NCBI RefSeq assembly: GCF_001424305.1
Contig: NZ_LMPD01000002.1
Location: 357,531 to 421,530 of the forward strand
Direction: 5' to 3'
From: Pedobacter sp. Leaf176
GTDB lineage: Bacteria > Bacteroidota > Bacteroidia > Sphingobacteriales > Sphingobacteriaceae
DNA: 64,000 nucleotides
The notes beneath the pieces were generated by a model. The model ran no database searches, had not been told where the DNA came from, and saw only the letters and a list, made by a program, of their open reading frames with translations. A program made the position numbers and the translations under genes. Shown piece after piece: positions 33,899-42,125 of this stretch; positions within the stretch are counted from its first letter, which is position 1, and every line of letters starts with the position of its first letter.

Positions 33899-35824
33899 AT
33901 GATGATTAAAAGAATTTTGATAGTTGAAGATGAGTTTATTGTTGCTCACGATTTACAAATGATTTTACAGCGCGCAGGTTATCAGGTAGCTGGCATTGCC
34001 AACTCGGTTAAAAACGCCCACATCATACTCGAAACTCAAGCTGTGGATCTGGTGCTTCTTGATATATACCTGAAAGGCAAACTTACGGGAATTGATTTGG
34101 CTCATGACCTAATGAAAAGGGAGATTCCCTTTATTTACATTTCAGCTAATTCTAACGAAAAAGTGATGGAAGCAGCAAAATCTACCTGTCCATATGGTTT
34201 TATAGTAAAGCCATACCGCGACCGTGATGTGCTGCTCAGTATCGATATTGCAAGGTATCGCAAAGAAAACAGCAACAATATGAAATTGAGCAGCGAGCTT
34301 TTCATGCAGGATTTTATTATCGATATTTCATTAAAGTCGTTAACCTGGCAAAAGAAAATCCTTGCCATTGCCAGTGCGTTTCAGCCCTACATTCCTTTTG
34401 ATTTTATTGCCCTCTCCGGTATCGCAAAAGATGGTAAACGCTACAGTGAAATTGGAATTACCAGAAAGCACTTCGATCAGTATGACATGTTTAATGTGGA
34501 TGAGTTTTTGACCTATACCGGTTTAAGTAAAAATGAGTATAACGAACTAAATAAGCTCGTACACGAAACCACAGCCGATTCGATTTACATTGGCGGCGAC
34601 TTTGAAGCCGTAAAAAAGGCCGCACCAATGAAAAATCTTATTGCCGTTACCTACAGCCTTAACGCAAATATGGTCAAAACCTATCACCTTGAAAATGGCG
34701 ACCAGATTAGTTTTTCATTTTACAGCAGAACGGAAAACATTTACCAGCCTGCCCACATGGAATTACTCAATTTCCTTTCGGGCACTTTAGAAAAGAAGCT
34801 CGTTCACATGATTGAGATGGAGAAAGCAGATGCTAAAGCGACAGAAAAAGGACTTGCTACGGGCGGTAGCAAACCAACTACCATAAAGGCTTTCGAAAAT
34901 ATCATTGGTAAAAGTACCGCGTTGCTTAGTGTTTTGGATAAAATTAAAATTGTGGGGCCAACCGATACATCCGTGTTGATTACCGGAGCTAGCGGAACAG
35001 GAAAAGAGGAGATTGCGAAGAGTCTGCATCGCTTATCTCACCGAAATAACAAACCCATTGTAGCGGTAAATTGCGCCGCTTTGCCGCCCGATTTGGTCGA
35101 ATCTATTTTATTTGGACATGAAAAAGGCTCATTTACAGGAGCCATAAATACGAGGATCGGAAAATTTGAAGAAGCCGATGGCGGCACTATTTTTCTTGAT
35201 GAAATCGGAGAAATGCCTTTCGATTTACAATCCAAACTGCTAAGGGTTTTACAGGAAAAAGAAATTGAACGTATTGGCGGTAGAAGACCTATTTCCGTCG
35301 ACCTTAGAATCATTGCGGCTACAAATCTTAATTTAGAAAAGGAAATCACCAGGGGCAGGTTCAGGCTCGATTTGTTTTACAGGCTTAATGTTTTCCCGGT
35401 TCACATGCCAACACTTCAACAACGAAAAACTGACATACCCTTGTTGATTGATTATTTTGTACAAAAACATGCCAATGCCGTGGGTAAAAACATTCCGGAG
35501 ATTCCTCAGGATTATATTGACAGGCTAATGCACTATGATTGGCCAGGCAACATCAGAGAACTGGAGCACGTTGTTCTGCGTAGTATACTGCTTTCCTCAA
35601 AAGGCAAACTAGACGCAAGTCAGCTGGAAATCGATCCATCTGACGCTCCAAGTACGCAAAATGGTATAAAAACAATTATCGATAATGAAAAAGAACACAT
35701 TATGAAAGTTTTAGACCTATGTAAAGGAAAGATTGCCGGCAGCGGTGGTGCCGCAGAATTATTAGGCATACCAGCAACGACACTGAACTCTAAAATTAAA
35801 AAATTGAATATAAAACGCTTGTAG
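33899..35824 (+). CDS. Response regulator/sigma-54 activator (NtrC-like), copy 1
   Basis: 641 residues: receiver domain with acceptor Asp55 (LVLLDIYLKG), a middle region of about 180 residues that is not a standard NtrC linker and may be GAF-like, AAA+ domain (GASGTGKEEI, GSFTGA, GGTIFLDEIGEMP) and a Fis-type helix-turn-helix (GGAAELLGIPATTLNSKIKKL). It is the probable phosphorylation target of the HisKA_2 kinase encoded just upstream. The GSFTGA loop is intact, so it should be able to activate sigma-54 polymerase. Confidence 0.92.
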   Translation: MMIKRILIVEDEFIVAHDLQMILQRAGYQVAGIANSVKNAHIILETQAVDLVLLDIYLKGKLTGIDLAHDLMKREIPFIYISANSNEKVMEAAKSTCPYGFIVKPYRDRDVLLSIDIARYRKENSNNMKLSSELFMQDFIIDISLKSLTWQKKILAIASAFQPYIPFDFIALSGIAKDGKRYSEIGITRKHFDQYDMFNVDEFLTYTGLSKNEYNELNKLVHETTADSIYIGGDFEAVKKAAPMKNLIAVTYSLNANMVKTYHLENGDQISFSFYSRTENIYQPAHMELLNFLSGTLEKKLVHMIEMEKADAKATEKGLATGGSKPTTIKAFENIIGKSTALLSVLDKIKIVGPTDTSVLITGASGTGKEEIAKSLHRLSHRNNKPIVAVNCAALPPDLVESILFGHEKGSFTGAINTRIGKFEEADGGTIFLDEIGEMPFDLQSKLLRVLQEKEIERIGGRRPISVDLRIIAATNLNLEKEITRGRFRLDLFYRLNVFPVHMPTLQQRKTDIPLLIDYFVQKHANAVGKNIPEIPQDYIDRLMHYDWPGNIRELEHVVLRSILLSSKGKLDASQLEIDPSDAPSTQNGIKTIIDNEKEHIMKVLDLCKGKIAGSGGAAELLGIPATTLNSKIKKLNIKRL

Positions 35825-35887
35825 CATACTATTAACAAACGCTACTATCAATTAATAATGGTTTTGAAACACGCTCTGATGAATAAC

Positions 35888-37843
35888 ATGAAACAAAAAA
35901 TCCTGATTGTAGAAGATGAATTTATTGTTGCTAACGATTTGAGTCTGATGCTCGAAAAAGCGGGCTACCAGGTTTGCGGCATAGCACCATCGGTGGTAAA
36001 AGCATTAGAATTAATTGCCGCAAAGGAACCATCGTGGGTTTTGCTTGATATCTTTCTGCAAGGCAACGAAACCGGAATAGATTTGGCAGCGCAGCTTACT
36101 AAAATGAATATCCCATTCATATATATATCCGCGAATACCAACCAAACGGTTTTAGAGGCTGCAAAGGCTACCCTGCCCTACGGATTTCTTGTAAAACCTT
36201 TTCGCGAGCAGGATTTGATGGTTATGCTGGATATTGCAGCGTACAGACATGAGGAAAATTTAAAATATGCTCAACATGAAGCGACATCAGTCACGAAACA
36301 AATTGAGCTTATCATTCAAAAAAACGAATCAGGTTTTGAAAAACTAAAGCAAATAAGCAACGTTTTGCAAACCCTTATCCCATTTAACTTTCTCTGGATT
36401 ACCAGATCCAATCCGAAAACAAGCGCAAAGGACATTAATATTATACGCTTAGCTAATGGAAGTTTCAACATTCTGAATCAGGAAGATTTATTAAAGGAAA
36501 CCAATACTGCTAAACGCGATTTTAAAGCCTGGAATAACGCAGCCATTGAGCACAATGGAAAAGTTATATTTAACGGTTACGATTTTAGGAAACTAAGAAT
36601 GAATTCGTTGTGGGTACAATCCCTTTCAGATAGCTACAATCTGGAATCTGCCGTTTTTACCGAATTCAAAAGAGATGAGGAAGTTTTTCAGGCCATATTC
36701 TTCCATCAATTATCAGCCATATATACCAATACACATCAGGCAATCATCACTCAATTAAAAACTAGCCTGACACAAGTTGTTGATAAAGTCATCTACACAA
36801 AAGATGCTGTAATTGAAGTGCCGAAAACTGCAATCAACGGCACGGATAGAACAACTGTTAAACAAAAACCCGCAGCAGAAATCTTTAAGGGCTTCGATGG
36901 TATAATTGGCAACAGCCATTTGTTACAAAGTGTTTTCAAAAAAATCGAAGCAGTTGCTCCAAATGACACATCGGTGCTCATTTTGGGAGAAAGCGGAACC
37001 GGGAAGGAAAGGATTGCACAAACGATTCACAACTTGTCGTTGCGTAAACACAAGCCTTTGATAACCGTTAATTGCGCAGCCTTGCCGCTGAGCCTTATCG
37101 ACTCCGAACTTTTTGGCCATACCGAAGGAAGCTTTACGGGTGCAAATGGCAAACGCATCGGCAAATTTGAACAAGCAGATGGTGGCACTATTTTTTTGGA
37201 TGAGATTGGCGAATTGCCATTAGAGGCACAAGTAAAATTATTAAGGGTGTTGCAGGAAAAAGAAATTGAGCGTTTAGGCGGAAATTACACCAGGAAAATA
37301 AATGTTCGCATTATTACGGCGACCAATAGAAACCTCGAAAAAGAAGTTGCTGAAGGCCGCTTCCGTTTGGATTTGTATTACAGGTTAAATGTCTTCCCCA
37401 TAGAGTTGCCGGCATTAAGGCAGCGAAAAGAGGATATTCCATTGCTGGTAGAACATTTCATCAACAAATACCAGAAAAAATCATCCCTATCCGTTAGCTC
37501 CATAACAAGCGAGGCATTATTCAACCTGCATCAATACGAATGGCCCGGAAACATAAGGGAATTGGAACACCTGATAGAAAGAACGATGTTATTAACTGAG
37601 GGAAACACCATAACAACCGTAAATCTACCTGGTAAAGCTGCTCCGATCGATTTTCTGGAAACTGAGCATTTTAAAATTAAAACCATGGAAGAAATGGAAC
37701 GAGAGCATATTCTCAGCATTTTAAAAAAGTGTAGCGGTAAAATATTTGGTACTGGCGGGGCGGCAGAAATGCTTAAGATTCCATCCACAACCTTAAATTC
37801 TAAAATCAAGAAGCTGGGAATAAAATTTGAGTTCGTTGATTGA
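35888..37843 (+). CDS. Response regulator/sigma-54 activator (NtrC-like), copy 2
   Basis: About 651 residues from MKQKILIVED; the upstream in-frame ATGs at 35858 and 35879 add only a short unstructured lead. It has the same architecture as the preceding gene: receiver with Asp54 (WVLLDIFLQG), unusual middle region, AAA+ (GESGTGKERI, GSFTGA, GGTIFLDEIGELP) and Fis helix-turn-helix (GGAAEMLKIPSTTLNSKIKKL). A tandem paralogue that has clearly diverged in the middle region. Two response regulators for one kinase suggest branched or competing outputs. Confidence 0.92.
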   Translation: MKQKILIVEDEFIVANDLSLMLEKAGYQVCGIAPSVVKALELIAAKEPSWVLLDIFLQGNETGIDLAAQLTKMNIPFIYISANTNQTVLEAAKATLPYGFLVKPFREQDLMVMLDIAAYRHEENLKYAQHEATSVTKQIELIIQKNESGFEKLKQISNVLQTLIPFNFLWITRSNPKTSAKDINIIRLANGSFNILNQEDLLKETNTAKRDFKAWNNAAIEHNGKVIFNGYDFRKLRMNSLWVQSLSDSYNLESAVFTEFKRDEEVFQAIFFHQLSAIYTNTHQAIITQLKTSLTQVVDKVIYTKDAVIEVPKTAINGTDRTTVKQKPAAEIFKGFDGIIGNSHLLQSVFKKIEAVAPNDTSVLILGESGTGKERIAQTIHNLSLRKHKPLITVNCAALPLSLIDSELFGHTEGSFTGANGKRIGKFEQADGGTIFLDEIGELPLEAQVKLLRVLQEKEIERLGGNYTRKINVRIITATNRNLEKEVAEGRFRLDLYYRLNVFPIELPALRQRKEDIPLLVEHFINKYQKKSSLSVSSITSEALFNLHQYEWPGNIRELEHLIERTMLLTEGNTITTVNLPGKAAPIDFLETEHFKIKTMEEMEREHILSILKKCSGKIFGTGGAAEMLKIPSTTLNSKIKKLGIKFEFVD

Positions 37844-37885
37844 CAGCGTCTCACTACTGTTGTCTCACCCCATTTTACTGAAAGC

Positions 37886-37903
37886 TTCGTAAATTAACGA
37901 TAT
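37886..37903 (+). promoter_or_regulatory. Candidate enhancer site (UAS), second occurrence
   Basis: TTCGTAAATTAACGATAT matches the site at 29567-29584 in 16 of 18 positions. It ends 59 nt before the -24 region of the promoter at 37963-37978, the same distance as at the other promoter. Confidence 0.65.
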
Positions 37904-37962
37904 AACGTAATTGAAAAAGAAAGCAAAAATCATAAAACCCTAATTATCATTGCTTTATAAAA

Positions 37963-37978
37963 AGGCACTTATATTGTA
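37963..37978 (+). promoter_or_regulatory. Candidate sigma-54 promoter for the haloperoxidase-like gene
   Basis: AGGCACTTATATTGTA: GGCAC at -24 and, after 10 nt, TTGT at -12. Transcription would start near 37988. That is after the in-frame ATG at 37984, so the real gene start must be the ATG at 38077. Confidence 0.65.
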
Positions 37979-38076
37979 TTATAATGGTGTTGGCAGCTGC
38001 CCGCTTTTCTATTCCACCAGAATTGCAGGCGAGAGTTAAATTACATCATAACTATTTTGAATTAAACAATCAAACC

Positions 38077-38895
38077 ATGAGTACAATTAAAGTAAAAGAC
38101 GGAACAGAAATTTATTACAAAGATTGGGGAACAGGTCAACCAATCGTTTTTCACCACGGATGGCCATTATCTGCGGATGATTGGGACACTCAACTCATGT
38201 TTTTCTTAAAACAAGGGTATAGGGTAATCGCGCACGACCGCCGTGGCCATGGTCGCTCGGGCCAAAGTGCAACGGGTAATGACATGGATACTTATGTTGC
38301 CGATGTGGCTGAACTAACGGAGGCCCTCGATTTAAAAGATGCCATCCACATTGGGCACTCAACAGGTGGTGGAGAAGCAATTCGTTATGTAGCTAAATAT
38401 GGAAAAGAACGTGTTGCTAAAGCGGTATTAATTAGCGCAGTTACCCCGATTATGATTCAAAACGAAAGCAATCCAGAAGGCGTTCCATTGGCAATTTTCG
38501 ATGAAATTCGTCAAGGTACAGGTTTTACCAGGGCACAGTATTTTTACGATTTCCCGATAGCGTTTTACGGATGGAACCGTGATGGTAAAAAAGTTGAAGA
38601 GGGCGTTAAACACAACTGGTGGCGCCAGGGCATGATGGGCTCAGTTTTGGCGCATTATGAAGGCATTAAGGCATTTTCAGAGTCTGATTTTACAGAAGAT
38701 TTAAAAAGCGTGGAGATCCCGGTTTTGGTACTACATGGCGAAGACGACCAGATTGTTCCTTTTAACCAGGCACCAAGAGCAGCAAAACTTTTACCAAATG
38801 GAAAATTGATTTCATACCCGGGTTTTCCACATGGTATGCCAACTACGGAAGCCGAAACGATTAATAAAGACATATTAGAATTCATCAAATCTTAA
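38077..38895 (+). CDS. Alpha/beta hydrolase, non-haem haloperoxidase/perhydrolase-like
   Basis: About 272 residues from MSTIKVKDG. The landmarks FHHGWPLSADDWD, VIAHDRRGHGRS, nucleophile elbow GHSTGGGEA, HGEDDQIVPF and the histidine in FPHGMPT are typical of cofactor-free chloroperoxidases and aryl esterases. Such enzymes hydrolyse esters and can make peracids from peroxide. I chose the internal start because the predicted sigma-54 transcript begins downstream of the earlier ATG and because it matches the family N-terminus. It is a single gene with its own terminator, probably co-regulated with the 12-gene operon. Confidence 0.9.
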   Translation: MSTIKVKDGTEIYYKDWGTGQPIVFHHGWPLSADDWDTQLMFFLKQGYRVIAHDRRGHGRSGQSATGNDMDTYVADVAELTEALDLKDAIHIGHSTGGGEAIRYVAKYGKERVAKAVLISAVTPIMIQNESNPEGVPLAIFDEIRQGTGFTRAQYFYDFPIAFYGWNRDGKKVEEGVKHNWWRQGMMGSVLAHYEGIKAFSESDFTEDLKSVEIPVLVLHGEDDQIVPFNQAPRAAKLLPNGKLISYPGFPHGMPTTEAETINKDILEFIKS

Positions 38896-38916
38896 ATAAT
38901 TTAAGTTGATAACATG

Positions 38917-38954
38917 AAGCGCCTGCCATTTAAAAAATGAGCAGACGCTTTTTT
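38917..38954 (+). terminator. Intrinsic terminator after the haloperoxidase-like gene
   Basis: AAGCGCCTGC and GCAGACGCTTTTTT form a stem around an A-rich loop, with a T-run, about 20 nt after the stop codon. Confidence 0.8.
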
Positions 38955-39081
38955 CGCACTCCATTTATATTTTTTTTTGCAATTGGGTGCAACATAACGC
39001 AACTCTCCTTATAGTATAAATGCTTCAGCGGGTTGGCTACTGATGTCGATTAAGTTTTATAAGAAAAACATTGAAAGCCTT

Positions 39082-39627
39082 CTACTCCAATACCTTCAAA
39101 CTGGCTATCAATTTTTTTGCATGGTCTTTTGCTTTTGCAGTTACTTCTTCCACTGTATGTCCCGCTGTTAAAGAGGTACCATGAAAATAAATGGGATCTA
39201 TATAATTCATTTGTGTGTAATAGGCCGTTTGTTCCATGTTTTTACAAAATTCATTTATCCGAAAATGATGCTCCGCTAATGTTTTATATCCATGTTCGGG
39301 GGCACCGACAGTAAAACTTGGTATAAAGTTCTTACCTTTTAATTTGTCGCCCCTGGAACCGTATGCAAACTGGTATTCAAACACCACATCGAACCATTGC
39401 TTTAATATCGCCGGCATATTATACCAATAAAAGGGATATTGAAAAACTATGGTTTCATGTTCCTCTAATGCGCGCTGCTCAGCAATTGGGTCGATTTTAT
39501 AATCTGGATATAAGCCCGAAATGTCTCTGATGGACACATTCAGGCTGCTCTTCTTTACTTCTTCTATGATGGTTTTATTGGCAAATGACTTTTCAAAATC
39601 AGGATGTGCCAAAATAATTAGGGCCAT
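39082..39627 (-). CDS. NAD(P)H quinone oxidoreductase, KefF/MdaB-like flavodoxin fold
   Basis: 181 residues: LAHPDFEKSFAN at the FMN-binding start, FQYPFYWYNMPAILKQWFDVVF and SFTVGAPEHGY are typical of the NQO/KefF family. Members reduce quinones by two electrons and avoid semiquinone radicals. It is divergent from an HxlR gene whose operator lies between them, the YodB/AzoR-type arrangement. This gene thus adds to the quinone-stress theme of the preceding 18 kb. Confidence 0.9.
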   Translation of the reverse strand: MALIILAHPDFEKSFANKTIIEEVKKSSLNVSIRDISGLYPDYKIDPIAEQRALEEHETIVFQYPFYWYNMPAILKQWFDVVFEYQFAYGSRGDKLKGKNFIPSFTVGAPEHGYKTLAEHHFRINEFCKNMEQTAYYTQMNYIDPIYFHGTSLTAGHTVEEVTAKAKDHAKKLIASLKVLE

Positions 39628-39662
39628 AATTTATTCGTTTATTTATACTATAAAAATTTTAG

Positions 39663-39693
39663 TTGCAAAACTATTGTTAGTAAAATATATTTG
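39663..39693 (+). promoter_or_regulatory. Bacteroidota promoter for the HxlR gene
   Basis: TTG at 39663-39665, a 20-nt spacer and TATATTTG at 39686-39693 match the -33/-7 consensus TTG-N20-TANNTTTG exactly. Between them lies ACTATTGTTAGT, an imperfect dyad that might be bound by the regulator. Confidence 0.65.
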
Positions 39694-39699
39694 CAATAA

Positions 39700-39715
39700 C
39701 TATCCAAATGGATAG
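39700..39715. promoter_or_regulatory. Palindrome over the HxlR start codon, candidate operator
   Basis: CTATCCAAATGGATAG has perfect 6-bp arms and includes the ATG at 39708. It lies just after the promoter, where a bound dimer would block its own gene. Confidence 0.45.
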
Positions 39716-40106
39716 CTCGGATAAAAAAATGAAAACAGAGTGTATTGCTGATCACATCAAACTAAAAGGAAAGATTTATCCCTGTACAGTGAGCCTTGCG
39801 ATGGACCTGATCGGCGGTAAATGGAAGACTGTGATTATGTATCATTTACAGGATAGCGAAAAACGGTATAGCGAACTTCGAAAAGAGGCACCAGATATTA
39901 CCGAAATGACCTTAAGTTTGCAGTTGAAGCAATTGGAAAAAGACGGATTGATAGCAAGAACGGTATACGGCAAAAAGCCACCAATTAAAGTCGTCTACAG
40001 CCTGACGGACTTCGGAAAAACACTTATACCTGTTTTAAAAGCAATCGTTGAATGGGGAAATCAGGTGGCATCAGAAAAAGGGGAATTTGTGGAGAAGGCT
40101 TCTTGA
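39708..40106 (+). CDS. HxlR-family regulator, YodB-like
   Basis: 132 residues with winged-helix pattern: CTVSLAMDLIGGKWKTVIMYHL, PDITEMTLSLQLKQLEKDGLI and the PPIKVVYSLTDFGKTLIPVL wing. The cysteine before the first helix (YPCTVS, near residue 27) is where quinone- and diamide-sensing members keep their reactive Cys. It is divergent from the quinone reductase gene, its probable target. It resembles the regulator at 18653-19009 in overall form. Confidence 0.9.
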   Translation: MDSSDKKMKTECIADHIKLKGKIYPCTVSLAMDLIGGKWKTVIMYHLQDSEKRYSELRKEAPDITEMTLSLQLKQLEKDGLIARTVYGKKPPIKVVYSLTDFGKTLIPVLKAIVEWGNQVASEKGEFVEKAS

Positions 40107-40217
40107 CAAGTAAAGCGTAAGGACACTCCTTGTCTGACCTGTTTGTAATCTGCTAAATCGGCTTTTGAAAATTGAAGATTTGTAGCATGGATTAAAAATC
40201 CCTTTTATTGTTATATT

Positions 40218-40250
40218 CAGTCTGGCTCAAGGGTCCCGCTTGTGACTAAT
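40218..40250. repeat. Left-end fragment of the second REP family
   Basis: CAGTCTGGCTCAAGGGTCCC followed by GCTTGTGACTAAT matches the left tip of the element at 11113-11309 with a few changes. No right end lies nearby, so it is a remnant. Confidence 0.55.
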
Positions 40251-40323
40251 GCATTTCAAATAACGTAGATACTGCAACCTACTTTAAATTTATATCGTCT
40301 TAGATTAGATTTATCCAATTAAT

Positions 40324-41217
40324 ATGAAAAATGCTTTATTAACACTTTTTGCCATCATCTTCTTTTCCGATTTTTCCTCTGCACAATCTGTTTCCGATCC
40401 GCTTAAGGCATCATTTGTAACAACAGACGTAACTAACTTTTGGAAAGCGTTTGATAAGATGGGTACAGAACCACAGACCAACCCTTTTGAAGATAGCTAT
40501 CTAAAACAGGGCTCCGCCGGTGTACGGGCATTTATGAAAGGCAGAATAGAAAATGCAACTGCTCTTCTTAACACAATTCGGGAACGGAAAAATGACTATG
40601 AAAAAGCCAGGCTGAACAGCCTGAGCATGTTAGACAATGAGAAGCAATGCAGGGCGGCATTTATGGCATTAAAGTATCTTTATCCTAAGGCAGTCTACCC
40701 TAATGTATATTTCGTGATTGGCCGGTTTAATTCCGGAGGGCACTCCAATCCAAAAGGCTTAATCATAGGAGCCGAAATGATTCAATCAGCGTCAGTTCCC
40801 TATATTGTTGCACATGAACTTATCCACTACCAGCAGGATAGTATTCCAAAGAGAAGTCTGGATCTGCTCGCTGCTTGTATTGATGAAGGCAGTGCTGATT
40901 TCATAGGGGAGCTCATTTCTGGCGGAGGCCCAAATAAACAAACACATCGTTATGGCAATGCGAATGAAGCTAAATTATGGCTGGAGTTCACAGCAATCAT
41001 GCACGATCGGGAGGATAGCCATGATTGGATGTATAATTACAAACCCAAAAATGGATACCCGCCTGACCTTGGCTACTGGGTTGGATATAAAATTACAGAA
41101 GCCTATTATGAAAAAGCAACCGATAGGAAAAAAGCGATATCAGATATCCTTCACATAAAAGACTTTAAAAAGTTCTTAGACGAAAGTGGTTATGCATCAA
41201 AGTTTTACAAAAAATAA
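40324..41217 (+). CDS. Secreted zinc metallopeptidase-like protein (DUF2268/gliding-type)
   Basis: 297 residues with a signal peptide (MKNALLTLFAIIFFSDFSSAQ). The zinc motif is HELIHYQQ near residue 163, with a downstream Glu in CIDEGSADFIGE acting as third ligand, the gluzincin pattern seen in DUF2268 proteins. The segment NVYFVIGRFNSGG precedes it, as in that family. The substrate is unknown. The gene stands alone, and no promoter element is obvious. Confidence 0.8.
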   Translation: MKNALLTLFAIIFFSDFSSAQSVSDPLKASFVTTDVTNFWKAFDKMGTEPQTNPFEDSYLKQGSAGVRAFMKGRIENATALLNTIRERKNDYEKARLNSLSMLDNEKQCRAAFMALKYLYPKAVYPNVYFVIGRFNSGGHSNPKGLIIGAEMIQSASVPYIVAHELIHYQQDSIPKRSLDLLAACIDEGSADFIGELISGGGPNKQTHRYGNANEAKLWLEFTAIMHDREDSHDWMYNYKPKNGYPPDLGYWVGYKITEAYYEKATDRKKAISDILHIKDFKKFLDESGYASKFYKK

Positions 41218-41410
41218 ATTACATAAAGTCTATGGCGAAGGGGCATATTGTCTTTCTTTAAATTCATTTGATGGACAAAATTCATAGAACATAGAAGAAG
41301 CCATAACAAATACATAATGGAGCAAATGTAATAAAGAGATATGCATGTTTAGCAGAGGAAAAAGATAAGGAGACATTATGGATTCTACCCACCTTCCACA
41401 TCTTTAAATC

Positions 41411-42031
41411 ATGAAAACCTGTTTAGCCCTTCTCTTACTATTAAGCATGTTCCTATTTGGAAGTGCGCAAACGCAGCTTAACGATAGTAAAATTGCAAAT
41501 ACCATGCAAAAGCTTGCGGATACCACGATCATCATCCAGTACCCCAGCGTATGGAACCACGGTCCGCTATTGCACTTCTTAAGCAAAAAGGGAGACACCA
41601 TAAATGCCTATGCATACGAGCGTCCGAAACATCGTAAAATCAACAGCAAAGTACCGAGGGCAATTGGCCGGGCAATTTTAACTAAAGACTATAGTGACTA
41701 TGCAAATGAACCTGTGGCACTCAACCGCTACTTTATTATCAGGAATATTGACCCGGATACAATCAAAAAACTGTGGAATGATGTGGTAAAGCTGAGGCTC
41801 TGGGAAATAAAAGACGATGCGGCAGAAGGTTCCGGATGCCCGGTAACAAAAACTACGAACGTCTTTGTTGAGGATGGTGGCGGCATCTATATTCTTTTGA
41901 TTAGCAGAATTAACATCAAGCCGTTAAACTTTTACGCTCCGCATGATTTTGAAGCGTTCTGTCCGGGAAGAAAGGGAAGGCAAACGGCCATTAAACTGTC
42001 TGGTCTGGTTTACAAAATCTTTAAGGAATGA
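41411..42031 (+). CDS. Secreted protein of unknown function
   Basis: 206 residues with a signal peptide (MKTCLALLLLLSMFLFGSAQ). The mature protein contains HFLSKKGDTINAYAYERPK and a later RKGRQTAIKLSGLVY. Two cysteines (SGCPVT and EAFCPG) may form a disulfide. No family was recognised. It stands alone between a metallopeptidase gene and a convergent hydrolase gene. Confidence 0.7.
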   Translation: MKTCLALLLLLSMFLFGSAQTQLNDSKIANTMQKLADTTIIIQYPSVWNHGPLLHFLSKKGDTINAYAYERPKHRKINSKVPRAIGRAILTKDYSDYANEPVALNRYFIIRNIDPDTIKKLWNDVVKLRLWEIKDDAAEGSGCPVTKTTNVFVEDGGGIYILLISRINIKPLNFYAPHDFEAFCPGRKGRQTAIKLSGLVYKIFKE

Positions 42032-42125
42032 TGATGCTCTTCCTTCAGGTTTATAGTATCAGAACGGGCAGAGCTCTTACGGTCCGAGAACATGTGTTAG
42101 AACTAGTCTTGCAAAGGAAATCACG

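Noticed and set aside
37984..38076. Upstream ATG (37984) as start of the haloperoxidase-like protein
   Set aside because: The predicted sigma-54 transcript starts near 37988, after this ATG, and the family N-terminus begins at 38077.
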